Position numbers and translations under genes: made by a program. From the NCBI GenBank assembly GCA_904419545.1, contig CAJFRY010000009.1, positions 1-57,316 of the forward strand: a stretch of 57,316 nucleotides of DNA, read 5' to 3'. Shown piece after piece: positions 16,978-28,673 of the stretch. The first letter of the stretch is position 1. Each line of letters starts with the position of its first letter. A model generated the notes under the pieces. That model was not told the origin of the DNA and did no database searches. It saw only the letters and a list, made by a program, of their open reading frames with translations. Source of the DNA: Candidatus Woodwardiibium gallinarum. Lineage in GTDB: Bacteria > Bacillota > Clostridia > Oscillospirales > CAG-382.

Positions 16978-17382
16978 TCAGAATGCGTTTGGAATATGGT
17001 TGACGGTATGGCCGCCCTTCCCGTCAAGGTAAACCTCGATGATGTCGAAGCGCAGGCGCCTGACCGGGCGCGGCCGCTGCCGGCGAAGCAGCCTGCTGTA
17101 GACCGGAATGCGTCCGTCTCGCTTGTGTACGCGCAGGAATGCGGCGGCCGTATTGCGCAGCCGGTCCTGCTTTTCGCAGTCCACCGCCTCGGCGGGACGG
17201 CCGTAGCTGCTGCCGGAGCGGGTTTTGACCTCGACGATGGCGACCGTTCCGCGGCGGTAGGCCGCCAGATCGATCTCGCCGCGCGCAATGACGTAATTGC
17301 GCGCGATCACGCGGTATCCGTGCTGTTCCAGAAACCGCTCGGCGATGTCCTCGCCGAGCGAACCGATTCGGCTGCGCTTCAT
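16978..17382 (-). CDS. yraN: YraN/UPF0102 family putative endonuclease-like protein
   Basis: A 134-residue protein of the UPF0102 family, a restriction-endonuclease-like fold. It shows G..GED.A..FL...GY.VIARNY near the N-terminus, then GEIDLAAYRRGTVAIVEVKTR, carrying the E...D...EvK catalytic-type residues. The usual C-terminal RFDIIEVYL is present. The family's role is not settled. The ATG at 17382 overlaps the rnhB stop as ATGA with GGGAGAAGG upstream; a GTG at 17394 is less likely. The pairing rnhB-yraN is common in bacteria. Confidence 0.9.
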   Translation of the reverse strand: MKRSRIGSLGEDIAERFLEQHGYRVIARNYVIARGEIDLAAYRRGTVAIVEVKTRSGSSYGRPAEAVDCEKQDRLRNTAAAFLRVHKRDGRIPVYSRLLRRQRPRPVRRLRFDIIEVYLDGKGGHTVNHIPNAF

Positions 17383-17981
17383 ACCTTCTCCCACAGCTTT
17401 TTCAAAAAGCTTTTCCGGTGCAGCGGACAGGGGCCGTATTGCAGAATGGCTGCCCGGTGCGCCTTGGTACCGTACCCTTTGTGCTGCGCGAACCCATACT
17501 GCGGGTACTGCGCGTCGGCTTCGATACAGTATGCGTCACGCGCGGTCTTGGCCAGTACAGACGCGGCGGCAACCGAGGGATATTTTGCATCCCCGCCGAT
17601 CACGGCTACAGCCGGCTCCGCAAAGCCGCGCGCGACATTGCCGTCAATCAGCAGAAGCGAAGGACGGATGCGCAGTGCCTCGACCGCCCGGCGCATTGCG
17701 AGCAATGATGCACCCAAGATGTTGAGCGACTCGATTTCCTCGACTGTCGCGAATGCGACCGCGCTGTCGAGCGCCGTTTCCAGGATCCGTCCGCGCACCG
17801 CCTCGCGCTGCTTGGCGGAGAGCTTTTTCGAATCATCCAGTCCGCAGATGTCCGCGCCGTCGGGCAGGATGACCGCCGCAGCGTACACGGGGCCGGCCAG
17901 CGGGCCGCGGCCGGCCTCGTCGCACCCGCAGACGACGGATGTTTTGCGGTATTCGGATTCGTATTCCCAAGTCAGCGGCAT
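17379..17981 (-). CDS. rnhB: Ribonuclease HII
   Basis: Cleaves RNA in RNA-DNA hybrids and removes misincorporated ribonucleotides. The 200-residue protein contains CGCDEAGRGPLAGPV with the catalytic Asp21-Glu22, LLIDGN with Asp113, and GGDAKYPSVAAASVLAK with Asp131. The C-terminal YGF..HKGYGT motif is typical. The ATG follows GGGAGATGCGGTT. It lies 21 bases after rbgA and overlaps yraN, in the conserved lepB-rbgA-rnhB order. Confidence 0.96.
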   Translation of the reverse strand: MPLTWEYESEYRKTSVVCGCDEAGRGPLAGPVYAAAVILPDGADICGLDDSKKLSAKQREAVRGRILETALDSAVAFATVEEIESLNILGASLLAMRRAVEALRIRPSLLLIDGNVARGFAEPAVAVIGGDAKYPSVAAASVLAKTARDAYCIEADAQYPQYGFAQHKGYGTKAHRAAILQYGPCPLHRKSFLKKLWEKV

Positions 17982-18002
17982 AACCGCATCTCCCTTTTTG
18001 CG

Positions 18003-18845
18003 TCAGTCGAGCGTGATGCGGCCGATACGGCCGCCGCGGAATTCGTCCAGCAGGACGGCGGCGGTACGCTCCTCGTCGATCTCGCCGCCCGCGCGCAGGA
18101 AGCCACGGCGGCGGGCGATGGCTTCGAAGATGTCGCCGATCGAATCGCCGGAAGCGATCTGTATGCCGTAGCGCGCCTCCAGCAGCGCCGGATAGCTTTG
18201 CGCGAGCATACCGAGCAGCTCATGCGACAGCGAATACAGATCCAGAATCTCATCTCGTATGGCGCCCGTACAGGCGAGCTTGATGCCGACGGCGGGGTCA
18301 TCGAACTTGTGCCAGAGCAGCCCCGGCGTGTCCAGAAGCTCCACCCCGTAGGGCGAGGCGATCCAGCGCTGCTCGCGGGTCACGCCCGGTCGGTCCTCCG
18401 CCTTGGCCTTTTTCGTTTTCGTGTATGTATTGATGAACGTGCTCTTACCCACGTTCGTGATGCCTACGACCATCACCCGCAGCGGGCGGGTCAGGCCCTT
18501 CGCCGCGTCCCGCGCAAGCTTTTCCTCCACCAGCTCGCGCAGCGCCGGTGTGACGCGCGCGATGTTGCGGTAGGCCTTGCAGTCGACGGCGAGCACGCGC
18601 CGTCCCTCCCGTTCCAGCTTATGAATGAAGCTCTGCTCGCGCTTTTCATCGGCCAGCGCCGACTTGTTCAGCAGCGTCAGACAGGGCTTGGCGCCGAAGA
18701 GCGAGGCAAAATCGGGATTGCGGCTGGAAAGCGGCAGCCGTGCGTCGAGGATTTCGATAACCGCGTCCACCTCGGAGAGCGACGCCTGCAACTGCCGGCG
18801 TGCCTTGGCCATATGGCCGGGGTACCAGACGATCGGGCCGTTCAT
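18003..18845 (-). CDS. rbgA: Ribosome biogenesis GTPase RbgA (YlqF)
   Basis: A circularly permuted GTPase for late 50S subunit assembly. It starts with WYPGHMAKA, the family signature. The G4-like LLNKSALAD lies near residue 58, before G1 GITNVGKSTFIN at 128-139; G3 DTPGLLW follows. The length of 280 residues is standard and a basic C-terminal domain is present. The ATG overlaps the lepB stop (ATGA). Its position next to rplS and lepB fits ribosome assembly. Confidence 0.95.
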   Translation of the reverse strand: MNGPIVWYPGHMAKARRQLQASLSEVDAVIEILDARLPLSSRNPDFASLFGAKPCLTLLNKSALADEKREQSFIHKLEREGRRVLAVDCKAYRNIARVTPALRELVEEKLARDAAKGLTRPLRVMVVGITNVGKSTFINTYTKTKKAKAEDRPGVTREQRWIASPYGVELLDTPGLLWHKFDDPAVGIKLACTGAIRDEILDLYSLSHELLGMLAQSYPALLEARYGIQIASGDSIGDIFEAIARRRGFLRAGGEIDEERTAAVLLDEFRGGRIGRITLD

Positions 18846-19456
18846 TCTACCGCACCGAACACGTTGAGCGGAAACAGGCGCAGCAGCACGCGGCCGAGAA
18901 CCTGCCGCTCGTCGACCAGTCCGACGCTCGGGTCGCGGCTGTCGGTCGAATGGTTGCGGTTGTCGCCCATTACAAACAGCTTGCCCGGCTCGACGGTAAA
19001 ACGCACCACGCGCTCGCCTGTGGGCGAGGACATCCAGACATACCGGTCGTCATTGATCCCGTCATAGTCAATATCGCGGTTGATGTAATCTTCCTCGAGC
19101 GTGACGCCGTCGACCTTGACCGTCCAGTTCTCGAAGTCGATCTCCACCTCCTGCCCGCCGGTTGCAATGACGCGCTTGATGATCGGGTTGCCGAACCGCG
19201 GCACCTTGACGACGACGATATCGCCCGTTTCGGGCGTATAGCCGAGACCGGAGATGATGAGCTTATCGTTATGATGCAGCGTTTCGCGCATCGAGTCGCC
19301 GTCTACGGTGACGTAGCGGCAGACAAGCAGGAAAAGGACCACCATCAGCGCCATCGCGTAGCAGAAGGTCTCGACCCAGTCGTAGACCGAGGCGGCGAGC
19401 TTCGGTTCGCGCGCGGGGACGGGAGAAAGAGCGGTGTTTTCGTTGTCCATAGCCAT
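18842..19456 (-). CDS. lepB: Signal peptidase I
   Basis: Membrane serine protease that removes signal peptides. The 204-residue protein has a cytoplasmic N-terminus and one transmembrane segment at about 33-48. GDSM follows with the nucleophile Ser55, and PIIKRVIAT with the general base Lys94. The C-terminal box GDNRNHSTDSR is intact. The surface protein at the left end of the window is a plausible client. The ATG at 19456 is preceded by AAAGAAAGCGAGG; a second ATG two codons on is also possible. Confidence 0.95.
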   Translation of the reverse strand: MAMDNENTALSPVPAREPKLAASVYDWVETFCYAMALMVVLFLLVCRYVTVDGDSMRETLHHNDKLIISGLGYTPETGDIVVVKVPRFGNPIIKRVIATGGQEVEIDFENWTVKVDGVTLEEDYINRDIDYDGINDDRYVWMSSPTGERVVRFTVEPGKLFVMGDNRNHSTDSRDPSVGLVDERQVLGRVLLRLFPLNVFGAVE

Positions 19457-19487
19457 TGGCGGCCTCGCTTTCTTTCGTATTCAAAGC

Positions 19488-19517
19488 AGAAAAGTGCCTG
19501 AGAAGATCAGGCACTTT
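19488..19517 (-). terminator. Intrinsic terminator after rplS
   Basis: A perfect 11-bp inverted repeat (arms 19507-19517 and 19491-19501) is followed by TTTTCTG on the minus strand, 17 bases after the rplS stop. It would separate rplS from the lepB operon or attenuate read-through. Confidence 0.75.
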
Positions 19518-19533
19518 ATCGTTTGCGCAAAAA

Positions 19534-19875
19534 TCAGATTTTTTCCTTGATCTTGGCGCTCTTGCCGAGACGGTCGCGCAGGTAGTAGAGCTTGGCTCTG
19601 CGCACGCGCCCCTTTCTCACGACCTCGACCTTCTGCACGTTCGGGGAGTGGAGCGGGAACGTCTTTTCCGTGCCCACGCCGAAGGAGACGCGTCTGACCG
19701 TGAAGGATTCGGCAATGCCGCCGTTCTTCCGCGCGATGACGGTGCCCTCGAAGATCTGGGTTCTCACCCGTGTGCCCTCAACGATGCGGCAGTGCACCTT
19801 GACCGTGTCGCCGACGTTGAAAACAGGCACGTCCGTTTTCAGCTGCTCGCTGGTAAAAGCCCTGAGCATGTCCAT
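19534..19875 (-). CDS. rplS: 50S ribosomal protein L19
   Basis: A 113-residue L19 with [47 protein letters not shown] and the basic C-terminal [13 protein letters not shown]. This is the usual length. The ATG at 19875 has GGAGG ten bases upstream. The frame is open further upstream but without a ribosome binding site. It has its own promoter about 200 bases upstream and a terminator just downstream. The usual rpsP-rimM-trmD genes are not adjacent. Confidence 0.97.
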   Translation of the reverse strand: MDMLRAFTSEQLKTDVPVFNVGDTVKVHCRIVEGTRVRTQIFEGTVIARKNGGIAESFTVRRVSFGVGTEKTFPLHSPNVQKVEVVRKGRVRRAKLYYLRDRLGKSAKIKEKI

Positions 19876-19970
19876 CAGGCTTTTTCCTCCTTTTACAAAA
19901 ATAAAAGTATTGCATACGAAAACCCAACAAAACGGTTGACAAGAACCTTCGCATAAATCCAATAAACAAA

Positions 19971-20025
19971 ATTTTGCACAGCAAAGGCATCACAAAACGG
20001 ATTATGCCCGATTTTTGTACGGCTT
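19971..20025. repeat. Short dispersed repeat, copy 2, in the rplS leader
   Basis: Aligns with 7595-7652 (see that entry). It lies inside the roughly 200-base transcribed leader of rplS. No known L19 leader motif could be recognised. The rest of the 19876-20189 gap holds the rplS promoter and A/T-rich sequence. Confidence 0.5.
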
Positions 20026-20086
20026 ATCATTGGTTTTTCGTATAAAAGCGTTCGTGCCGAGCCGCAGAGGACCGCTTTTTCAAGCC

Positions 20087-20115
20087 ATTATAGCATACCT
20101 TTTCCGGTTTTGCAA
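20087..20115 (-). promoter_or_regulatory. SigA promoter of rplS
   Basis: Minus strand TTGCAA (20110-20115), 17-base spacer, TATAAT (20087-20092). The rplS leader would be about 205 bases. Confidence 0.75.
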
Positions 20116-20189
20116 GTCTTTTTTTCGGATTTCCCCAAATTTCCTTCCCGCAAAGCCGGCCTTCGCGGCTGCGCGGAACATTTTCTTTA

Positions 20190-22073
20190 TCAAAGCTCGC
20201 CCTCGGCGACACGGCGCTTGGTCGTCTCCGCGTCGGCGATATAGAGGCGGTACCAGGTCATAAATGACAAAAGCACCCAGATATGGTGGTAGTAGTCGCC
20301 CTTGCCCGCACGGTGCAGCTCCAGAAGCCGCAATGCTTCGGCGGTATCGATATACTGTTCTGCGGGGTTTTCGGCAAGAATGTGTCTGGCCCACTCGTAC
20401 AGCTCGCCGCGCAGCCAGACGCGGACCGGGACGGGGTAGCCCTTCTTCGGGCGGACGACCGTTTCGCGGTTGAGCAGGTCGGAGAAGGTGTCGCGCAGGA
20501 TGTACTTGGTCGTGTCGTGTGACAGCTTGTCGCGGTCGCAGAGGCTGCGGGCGGCCTTGAAGACCTCCTTGTCAAGATAGGGCACGCGCGCTTCGAGCGC
20601 GTGCGCCATGCTCAGGCGGTCGCCCTTGACGAGGATGTCCGAGGGCAGCCAGGTGTGCAGGTCGCAGTACTGCATCTTCAGCAGCGTGCCGTAGCCGCTT
20701 GCCTGCGCATAGATGTCCTTCGTGCGGTCGGTGAAATGTACGGCCGGGTCAAAGGTTTTGAGAATGCGCCGTTTGGAAAGCTCGTCGAACACGAACGAGT
20801 TGCCCACGAAGCGCTGCTCCACCGGCGTCAGCCCGCGCAGCAGGAAGCCGCGGCCCTTGACTGACGGCGGCAGCACGCGCGCGAGGGCGGCCAGCGGCGC
20901 CTTGATAAAGCGCGGCAGACGTCCCAGCCGGTCGCAGGCCGGCGCGGTGGCGTACTGCCGGTAGCCGCCGAACAGCTCATCGCTTCCCTCTCCGGAGAGG
21001 ATGACCTTGACGTGGCGCGCCGCCTCCTGCGAAATGAGATAGATGGCCACGACCGACGGGTCGCCGACCGGCGAATCGAGGTGGTAGATGACCTTTTCAT
21101 AGCTGTCGGTAAAATCCTTCAGCGTGCATTGGAGCTTGATGTGGTCGATGTCCAGATGCGCGGAGATGGCTGCGGCATCCTCCAGTTCGGAATAGCCCGG
21201 CACATCGAAACCGACGGTGAAAGCCTTGATCCCCGGCGATAGCTTGGAAGCGACGGCGGTGATGACCGCCGAATCGACGCCGCTGGAAAGGAAGCTGCCC
21301 AGCGGGACGTCCGAAAGCATATGCGATTCGACCGAGCGCTCGACCGCTTCGCGCAGGCGGAGCTTCTTCTCCGCGTAGGAGCCCTTCGCCGGCGCGAACA
21401 CCGGACGGTAATAGCATTCGGTTTCGGTATGTTCGCCGTCGCAGAGCATATAGCTGCCCTTGGGCAGGATGCGGATGTCGCCGGTGATGGTGTCCGGCTC
21501 GGTAACGTACTGGAAGGTGAGGTAATGCTGCAAAAGCGTCGGGTCGACCTTGAAGCCGTCGTAGCCCGAGTCGAACAGAAACGCTTTCATCTCGCTGGCG
21601 AAGACATGGCCGTCGGCCGTTTCACGGTAGTACAGCGGCTTGATGCCGAAGGGGTCGCGCCCGGCCATCAGGACGCCGGTTTTGTTGTCGTAAATCAAAA
21701 AGGCGAACATCCCGCGCAGGCGGTTGATGAAGGAGGGGCCGTGGTTTTCGTAGAGCGCGACAAGCGTTTCGATTTCCGAGCGGGTGCGGAACGCGACCCC
21801 GCGCGAAACCAGCTCTTCGCGCAGCTCGAGGTAGTTGTACACCTCGCCGTTGTAGACGGCGAAGTAGCGCCCGTCGTCACTGACGAAGGGCTGCGCGCCG
21901 CCCTCCAGATCGATGATCGACAGACGGCGGAAGGCGAAATACGCGCGTCCCTCGCCGTAGGCGCGGTCAAGGTCGGGGCCGCGGTGACGAATCGCGTGCG
22001 ACATCGCGGCCGCATCTGCCTTTCCGGTCCCGCTGACGCCGTTTTTGTTATAGATTCCGATGAATCCGCACAT
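20190..22073 (-). CDS. asnB: Asparagine synthase (glutamine-hydrolysing)
   Basis: Converts aspartate to asparagine using glutamine and ATP. The 627-residue protein begins MCGFIGIY, with Cys2 as the glutaminase nucleophile, and has RHRGPD, NGEVYN and RDPFGIKPLYY in the N-terminal domain. The synthetase domain has the PP-loop SSGVDSA at 263-269, SGEGSDELFGGY and KGDRLSMAHALEARVPYLD. GGAAAGGATTTTCCC precedes the ATG. It follows the membrane gene at 22115 by only 41 bases, so it is probably the third gene of a three-gene unit. Confidence 0.96.
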   Translation of the reverse strand: MCGFIGIYNKNGVSGTGKADAAAMSHAIRHRGPDLDRAYGEGRAYFAFRRLSIIDLEGGAQPFVSDDGRYFAVYNGEVYNYLELREELVSRGVAFRTRSEIETLVALYENHGPSFINRLRGMFAFLIYDNKTGVLMAGRDPFGIKPLYYRETADGHVFASEMKAFLFDSGYDGFKVDPTLLQHYLTFQYVTEPDTITGDIRILPKGSYMLCDGEHTETECYYRPVFAPAKGSYAEKKLRLREAVERSVESHMLSDVPLGSFLSSGVDSAVITAVASKLSPGIKAFTVGFDVPGYSELEDAAAISAHLDIDHIKLQCTLKDFTDSYEKVIYHLDSPVGDPSVVAIYLISQEAARHVKVILSGEGSDELFGGYRQYATAPACDRLGRLPRFIKAPLAALARVLPPSVKGRGFLLRGLTPVEQRFVGNSFVFDELSKRRILKTFDPAVHFTDRTKDIYAQASGYGTLLKMQYCDLHTWLPSDILVKGDRLSMAHALEARVPYLDKEVFKAARSLCDRDKLSHDTTKYILRDTFSDLLNRETVVRPKKGYPVPVRVWLRGELYEWARHILAENPAEQYIDTAEALRLLELHRAGKGDYYHHIWVLLSFMTWYRLYIADAETTKRRVAEGEL

Positions 22074-22114
22074 AAGGGAAAATCCTTTCCGATGATGGGA
22101 TTGGGCTTGGGTGC

Positions 22115-23383
22115 TTACAGCCCTGTGCCGGTCACTTCCTTATAGGAGCCGATAATGTTGAAGAGGATGCGGCAGATAAAGAAATACCACACGACCGTAA
22201 ACACGAACGATGCGAACGCAAGCTGTGCGGTCAGTCCGGGGAAGACCGCCGAGACGGCCGCGCAGGACATGAACACCGCCATTGCTGCCGTGCAATAGCG
22301 GAAATCCGGCGATACATCTACGCCGATGAGCGGTTCAATCAGTGCGGAGACAGCCTGCGTGAGCGCACGGAAGAAGAGCAGCGCCGTTACCGCCGTCAGT
22401 GTGGCCAGCAGCGCGGCAAGGAGCGCGTCGGCGTCGGTCATATCGCCGGCAGGCGCAAAATAGCCGTTATAAACGGCGCGCGCCGTCCATACGAGTGCAA
22501 AAATGACGGCGGGCGGCCAGACGGTCCGCAGCGGCGCAATCCGCGAGAGGATCATCACGCCCGCACAGATGATGAAGAGTCCCGCAACATCGGGCAGGAC
22601 GTCGGCGCCGTCGAGTGTGAATTCAAAGAAAAACGCGCAGCCTATGATGATGGCCCAAAAGCCGCTGCGCAGCAGCCGCAGCCGCACGCGCGGGGGCGCG
22701 TCGCAGCCCTCTTCGCCGTACCGTCTGTGCAGCGCGTCGGCAAACGGTTTATCGCCGGACGCCTGCCGCATAAAACGCAGCGTGCCCGTGAGCCAGAAGC
22801 CGCCGAGCACCAGCACGACCACGATCCCCAGCAGGATGAACAGGTTCTTCCCGCCTGCCAGCGCGAGGTAGCGCGAAGCGTTGGTGATGTCGGTCATCGC
22901 CGCGTCCTCCAGCAGCGAGGAAAATTCGGGGATCAGGTTGCAGGCGGTGCGGACGATGAAGAACAGCACGGTCAGAAAGCGCACATTCGAGAGTTTGCCA
23001 ACAATGTTCTCGCCGTCGTTGCGGTTGAGCAGGTATTCCAGTCCGGAGAAAAAGGAAGCGCTCCACATCAGGAACGCCGCCAGCTCGACGACGGCCAGGG
23101 AAAAGCAGGCCAGCAGCTTAAAGGAGTTCTGTGCGTCGTAGAAGACCAGCGCCAGCGTCAGCCGCAGCGCGCTGAACGCCGCCAGCCAGATCAGCTTGCT
23201 TTGCGCGTCCTCCATCCGGCCTTCCAGGTGCGAGACCTCGCGCAGCGCCGAGAACAGCAGCAGATACCCGATGAAGTCGGGCAGGATGTCGTATAACGAA
23301 ATGATCGGGTTGACCAGCAGGATTAATCCCGCCGCCGCCCGTCCGTACCGAAACAGGCGCACGGATTTGTCTGTCGTTTTCAA
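22115..23383 (-). CDS. Multipass membrane protein of unknown function
   Basis: A 422-residue hydrophobic protein with about ten possible transmembrane segments. I do not recognise a named family. It has an internal echo: the N-terminal SLYDILPDFIGYLLLFSAL and a second DVLPDVAGLFIICAGVMIL near residue 260, suggesting an old duplication. The start is TTG at 23383, with AAAGGAG upstream; it overlaps the stop of the preceding gene (TTGA). Coupled translation with that gene and closeness to asnB suggest an operon, but no function follows from this. Confidence 0.75.
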   Translation of the reverse strand: MKTTDKSVRLFRYGRAAAGLILLVNPIISLYDILPDFIGYLLLFSALREVSHLEGRMEDAQSKLIWLAAFSALRLTLALVFYDAQNSFKLLACFSLAVVELAAFLMWSASFFSGLEYLLNRNDGENIVGKLSNVRFLTVLFFIVRTACNLIPEFSSLLEDAAMTDITNASRYLALAGGKNLFILLGIVVVLVLGGFWLTGTLRFMRQASGDKPFADALHRRYGEEGCDAPPRVRLRLLRSGFWAIIIGCAFFFEFTLDGADVLPDVAGLFIICAGVMILSRIAPLRTVWPPAVIFALVWTARAVYNGYFAPAGDMTDADALLAALLATLTAVTALLFFRALTQAVSALIEPLIGVDVSPDFRYCTAAMAVFMSCAAVSAVFPGLTAQLAFASFVFTVVWYFFICRILFNIIGSYKEVTGTGL

Positions 23384-23961
23384 GGCCGGTTCGCTCCTTT
23401 GCTTTTCTTTTGCTCGGCCTTCTCCGCAGCGGCCTTGTCCCGCGACTGCTGCTCACGCGAGGTGATTCGCGCATAGCAGTCGTAGAAAAAGAGCGCGTTG
23501 AAGAACAGCACGATATATTTGTAGATCTGCAGCACGCCGTAAATGGCCGCGTTGCCGATCGACGAGAACAGCAGAAGCACCATCGCCCACACGACGTAGA
23601 CGGCTGTCATATACAGCCGCGACATCGCGCGCGAGGCGTATTTTTCGGCGTTCCCTGCACGGTAGACCTGCGCGGCGCCGAGAAAGACGAAAATGTGGAA
23701 AAGGAGATAGATGGCATAGAACAGACAGTAGCTTGCCTGATAAAACACCGTATTTTCGTCGATGACGCCGATGAAGCTGAAGAACACCAGCGCCGAGTGG
23801 GGGACGCAGAACAGTGCGGCAACCGCCGCGTAAAAGAAGTTGACGTTCAGCACCGAGGCCTTCTTCAGCCCGTAGGCAAGCAGCGGATAGGCGATGACGC
23901 CGCCGCCGATGATGTCGGTGACGAGCGCGATATAGCCGATCACGCAGATGCCGAAGCCCAT
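23380..23961 (-). CDS. Membrane protein of unknown function
   Basis: A 193-residue protein with five to six hydrophobic segments and a highly charged, Lys/Glu-rich C-terminal tail (about residues 170-193). No family was recognised. The ATG at 23961 has AAAGGAG about 10 bases upstream. Its stop overlaps the start of the next membrane gene. The two may form a complex; that is inference. Confidence 0.75.
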   Translation of the reverse strand: MGFGICVIGYIALVTDIIGGGVIAYPLLAYGLKKASVLNVNFFYAAVAALFCVPHSALVFFSFIGVIDENTVFYQASYCLFYAIYLLFHIFVFLGAAQVYRAGNAEKYASRAMSRLYMTAVYVVWAMVLLLFSSIGNAAIYGVLQIYKYIVLFFNALFFYDCYARITSREQQSRDKAAAEKAEQKKSKGANRP

Positions 23962-24372
23962 ATGTGTTCAACTCCTTTGCTGTTTGTGTGGAATCCGGCG
24001 CCAAAACACGCGGCCGCAGGGAGGTGTTTGCGTTTGGAGCTTGTCCGCTGCGTGCGCCGGTTCAAAATCGGCGGGATTTTCCGGATCTATACCCGATACG
24101 CCGCTGTGCGGCGGCAGCTTGCCGATAAAACCCGATTGGGGCTTTCATTCAAGGGGGCTTTTGCGGATAAATTCGTGGAATTTTTGTAAAAAGCTCTCTA
24201 TTCCTCTCGAAACCTTCTGAAAAAGGGACGCGAACGTGGGGTGACGTCCCCAAAGCCCTTGTCCGACAGTCCGAGGCCGCTGTGCGGCGGTCAGCGCGGG
24301 ACGGAGGAACGGCGCTGCCGCGCGCCGTGCAAGAAACGCGTTTGTTCGGAAGCGCGGATAAAAAACGGATGC
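23962..24372. other. Gene-free region with a terminator-like hairpin
   Basis: No gene is supported. On the minus strand GGGACG (24245-24250) pairs with CGTCCC (24225-24230), followed by TTTTTC (about 24219-24224). This is a plausible terminator for the upstream rRNA methyltransferase gene. No promoter for the membrane genes could be fixed. Confidence 0.5.
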
Positions 24373-25197
24373 TTAACGGTCGATGCTCATACGCTGCCGG
24401 GTGATTTCGTACATCAAAATAGACGCTGCGCAGCCGACGTTGAAGGACGTGGCATAGGATTTTTCGCTCATCGGAATCGTGCACAGGACGTCGCAGAAGC
24501 TTTTATACTCGCTGCTCAGCCCCATCGTTTCGTTCCCGAGCATCAGCAGAAGCGGTTTTGTCAGGTCGATTGTATATACCGGCTGCTTCTTATGCGCCGT
24601 TGTGCCGATGGTAATAAATGTATTATACCGCTTTTTCAATTGATCGATGTATGTATACAGAAGCCTGTTATCGGAAACGCGGACGACCGGAAAGCGGAAA
24701 AACGAGCCCATCGAAGAAACCACGACGTCGGGATCATACAAATCGACGGCATGTCCGGTCAGAATCAGCATGTCCGCGCCCAGCGCGTCGCAGGAGCGGA
24801 TAATGGTTCCCAGATTGCCTTTGTTGGACGGCCTGTCGAACAGAACGATAAACGGCACGTCGGACAGCTTTACGCTTTCAAGCGAGTCCTCGCGCATCTC
24901 TATGACCGCCATCAGCTCGGAAGGGTCGTTCTTTCCGCTCAGCTCGCGCATAAGGTCCTCGGTAAGACAATAATTCACTTCTGTATGAATGTTGCGGATC
25001 ATACCTTTGGCCCAATCCGACAACGAGGCTTTGTTGAATAAAAAGCTCTTGATTCGCCAATGGTTGCCGGCGGCTTCGTTCAGGCTGCGCACGCCCTCCA
25101 CGAGAAATTCGCGGCAGCGATACCGTTTGTTCCGGTTGGTCTTTAGGGTCTCAAATTTCTGGTATGTGCTGTTTTTGCTGTAAATATTGATTTCCAT
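24373..25197 (-). CDS. SpoU/TrmH-family RNA 2'-O-methyltransferase
   Basis: A 274-residue RNA methyltransferase with a trefoil-knot SAM domain. The N-terminal part (NRNKRYRCREFLVEGVRSL) resembles the substrate-binding domain of 23S rRNA guanosine-2'-O methyltransferases. Motif 1 is NKGNLGTIIRSCDALGA near residue 125, motif 2 MLGNETMGLS, motif 3 SYATSFNVGCAASILMYE. The exact target base is not determinable. I took the ATG at 25197; a TTG two codons earlier is possible and the ribosome binding site is weak in both cases. Confidence 0.9.
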   Translation of the reverse strand: MEINIYSKNSTYQKFETLKTNRNKRYRCREFLVEGVRSLNEAAGNHWRIKSFLFNKASLSDWAKGMIRNIHTEVNYCLTEDLMRELSGKNDPSELMAVIEMREDSLESVKLSDVPFIVLFDRPSNKGNLGTIIRSCDALGADMLILTGHAVDLYDPDVVVSSMGSFFRFPVVRVSDNRLLYTYIDQLKKRYNTFITIGTTAHKKQPVYTIDLTKPLLLMLGNETMGLSSEYKSFCDVLCTIPMSEKSYATSFNVGCAASILMYEITRQRMSIDR

Positions 25198-25436
25198 ATT
25201 CAATCGCGTTCCGTTTTCGCACGGCTTTCAGACCGGTTTGCATGTTCCGTTCGATTTTGCCAGGCGCTATTCTGTCAAGGCGGTTTCTCTTGCGAACGAC
25301 TCGAGGAGCCTTTCCAGTGTTTTCGCGGCTCTACCAGATATCGGAATCTGCATTCAAATATTCAATTCGGAAACGGCAAAGCCCGTCCGCGCAAAGCCTT
25401 GCCTAAACGCCCGGCTTCATAGAAGACAGAATTCTC

Positions 25437-25704
25437 GCAGTTTCGAGCCGCAGGCGTGAAACTGCTGGCGCCTATTGGCGCACCTCCGGCTTCGTACTCA
25501 GTGAAAGAATTTTGCCGTCAGGCAAAATTCTTTTGCAGTTCGTCAGCAGCTATTGCTGCCGAACTACAGCTTAGATCGAAGTGCAAGTATTCCGCTTTAG
25601 CGGAATACTTGCGGAGTTTGTCGCGCCTACTGGCGCTACTTTCCCCGGCATCGTACTAAGTGAAAGAATTTTGCCTTCGGCAAAATTCTTTCGCAGTTCA
25701 GCCG

Positions 25705-25722
<18 letters not shown>
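25437..25722. repeat. Array of palindromic hairpin units overlapping the secA 3' end
   Basis: Eight hairpins lie end to end. Perfect ones include 25504-25533 (13-bp arms), 25583-25612 (13-bp arms), 25663-25691 (13-bp arms, same arms as the first) and 25693-25722 (13-bp arms). Smaller ones are at 25437-25465, 25468-25481, 25537-25565 and 25623-25636. The segments 25468-25541 and 25623-25699 are direct copies of one another. The last hairpin contains the secA stop codon (25705-25707). The stretch 25198-25436 shows nothing else. It looks like a palindromic mosaic element or nested mini-elements. Confidence 0.85.
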
Positions 25723-28449
<2,727 letters not shown>

Positions 28450-28538
28450 CTTGCCTGCTCCTCTTCCAGTATTCAACGGGATTATGAGTCATTATACACC
28501 GTATGCGCGGAAAAAAACAGTCCTTTTTGTAAAAATGT

Positions 28539-28567
28539 TTGCAAATCCACAAAAGATATACTATAAT
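28539..28567 (+). promoter_or_regulatory. SigA promoter of the trmL-mnmE-mnmG transcript
   Basis: TTGCAA (28539-28544), 17-base spacer, TATAAT (28562-28567), about 105 bases before trmL. The region is divergent with secA. A TATAAT-like word for secA also occurs on the minus strand, but without a clear -35. Confidence 0.75.
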
Positions 28568-28673
28568 ACTGTTGTCAGGCAAAGCCGAAGGCCGGTTTGC
28601 CGGTAAACATTTCAGACGTTTTGATTGAAACATTCTACGCAAATCCCATCTGCATGAAAAGGAAGGCGCCGCT

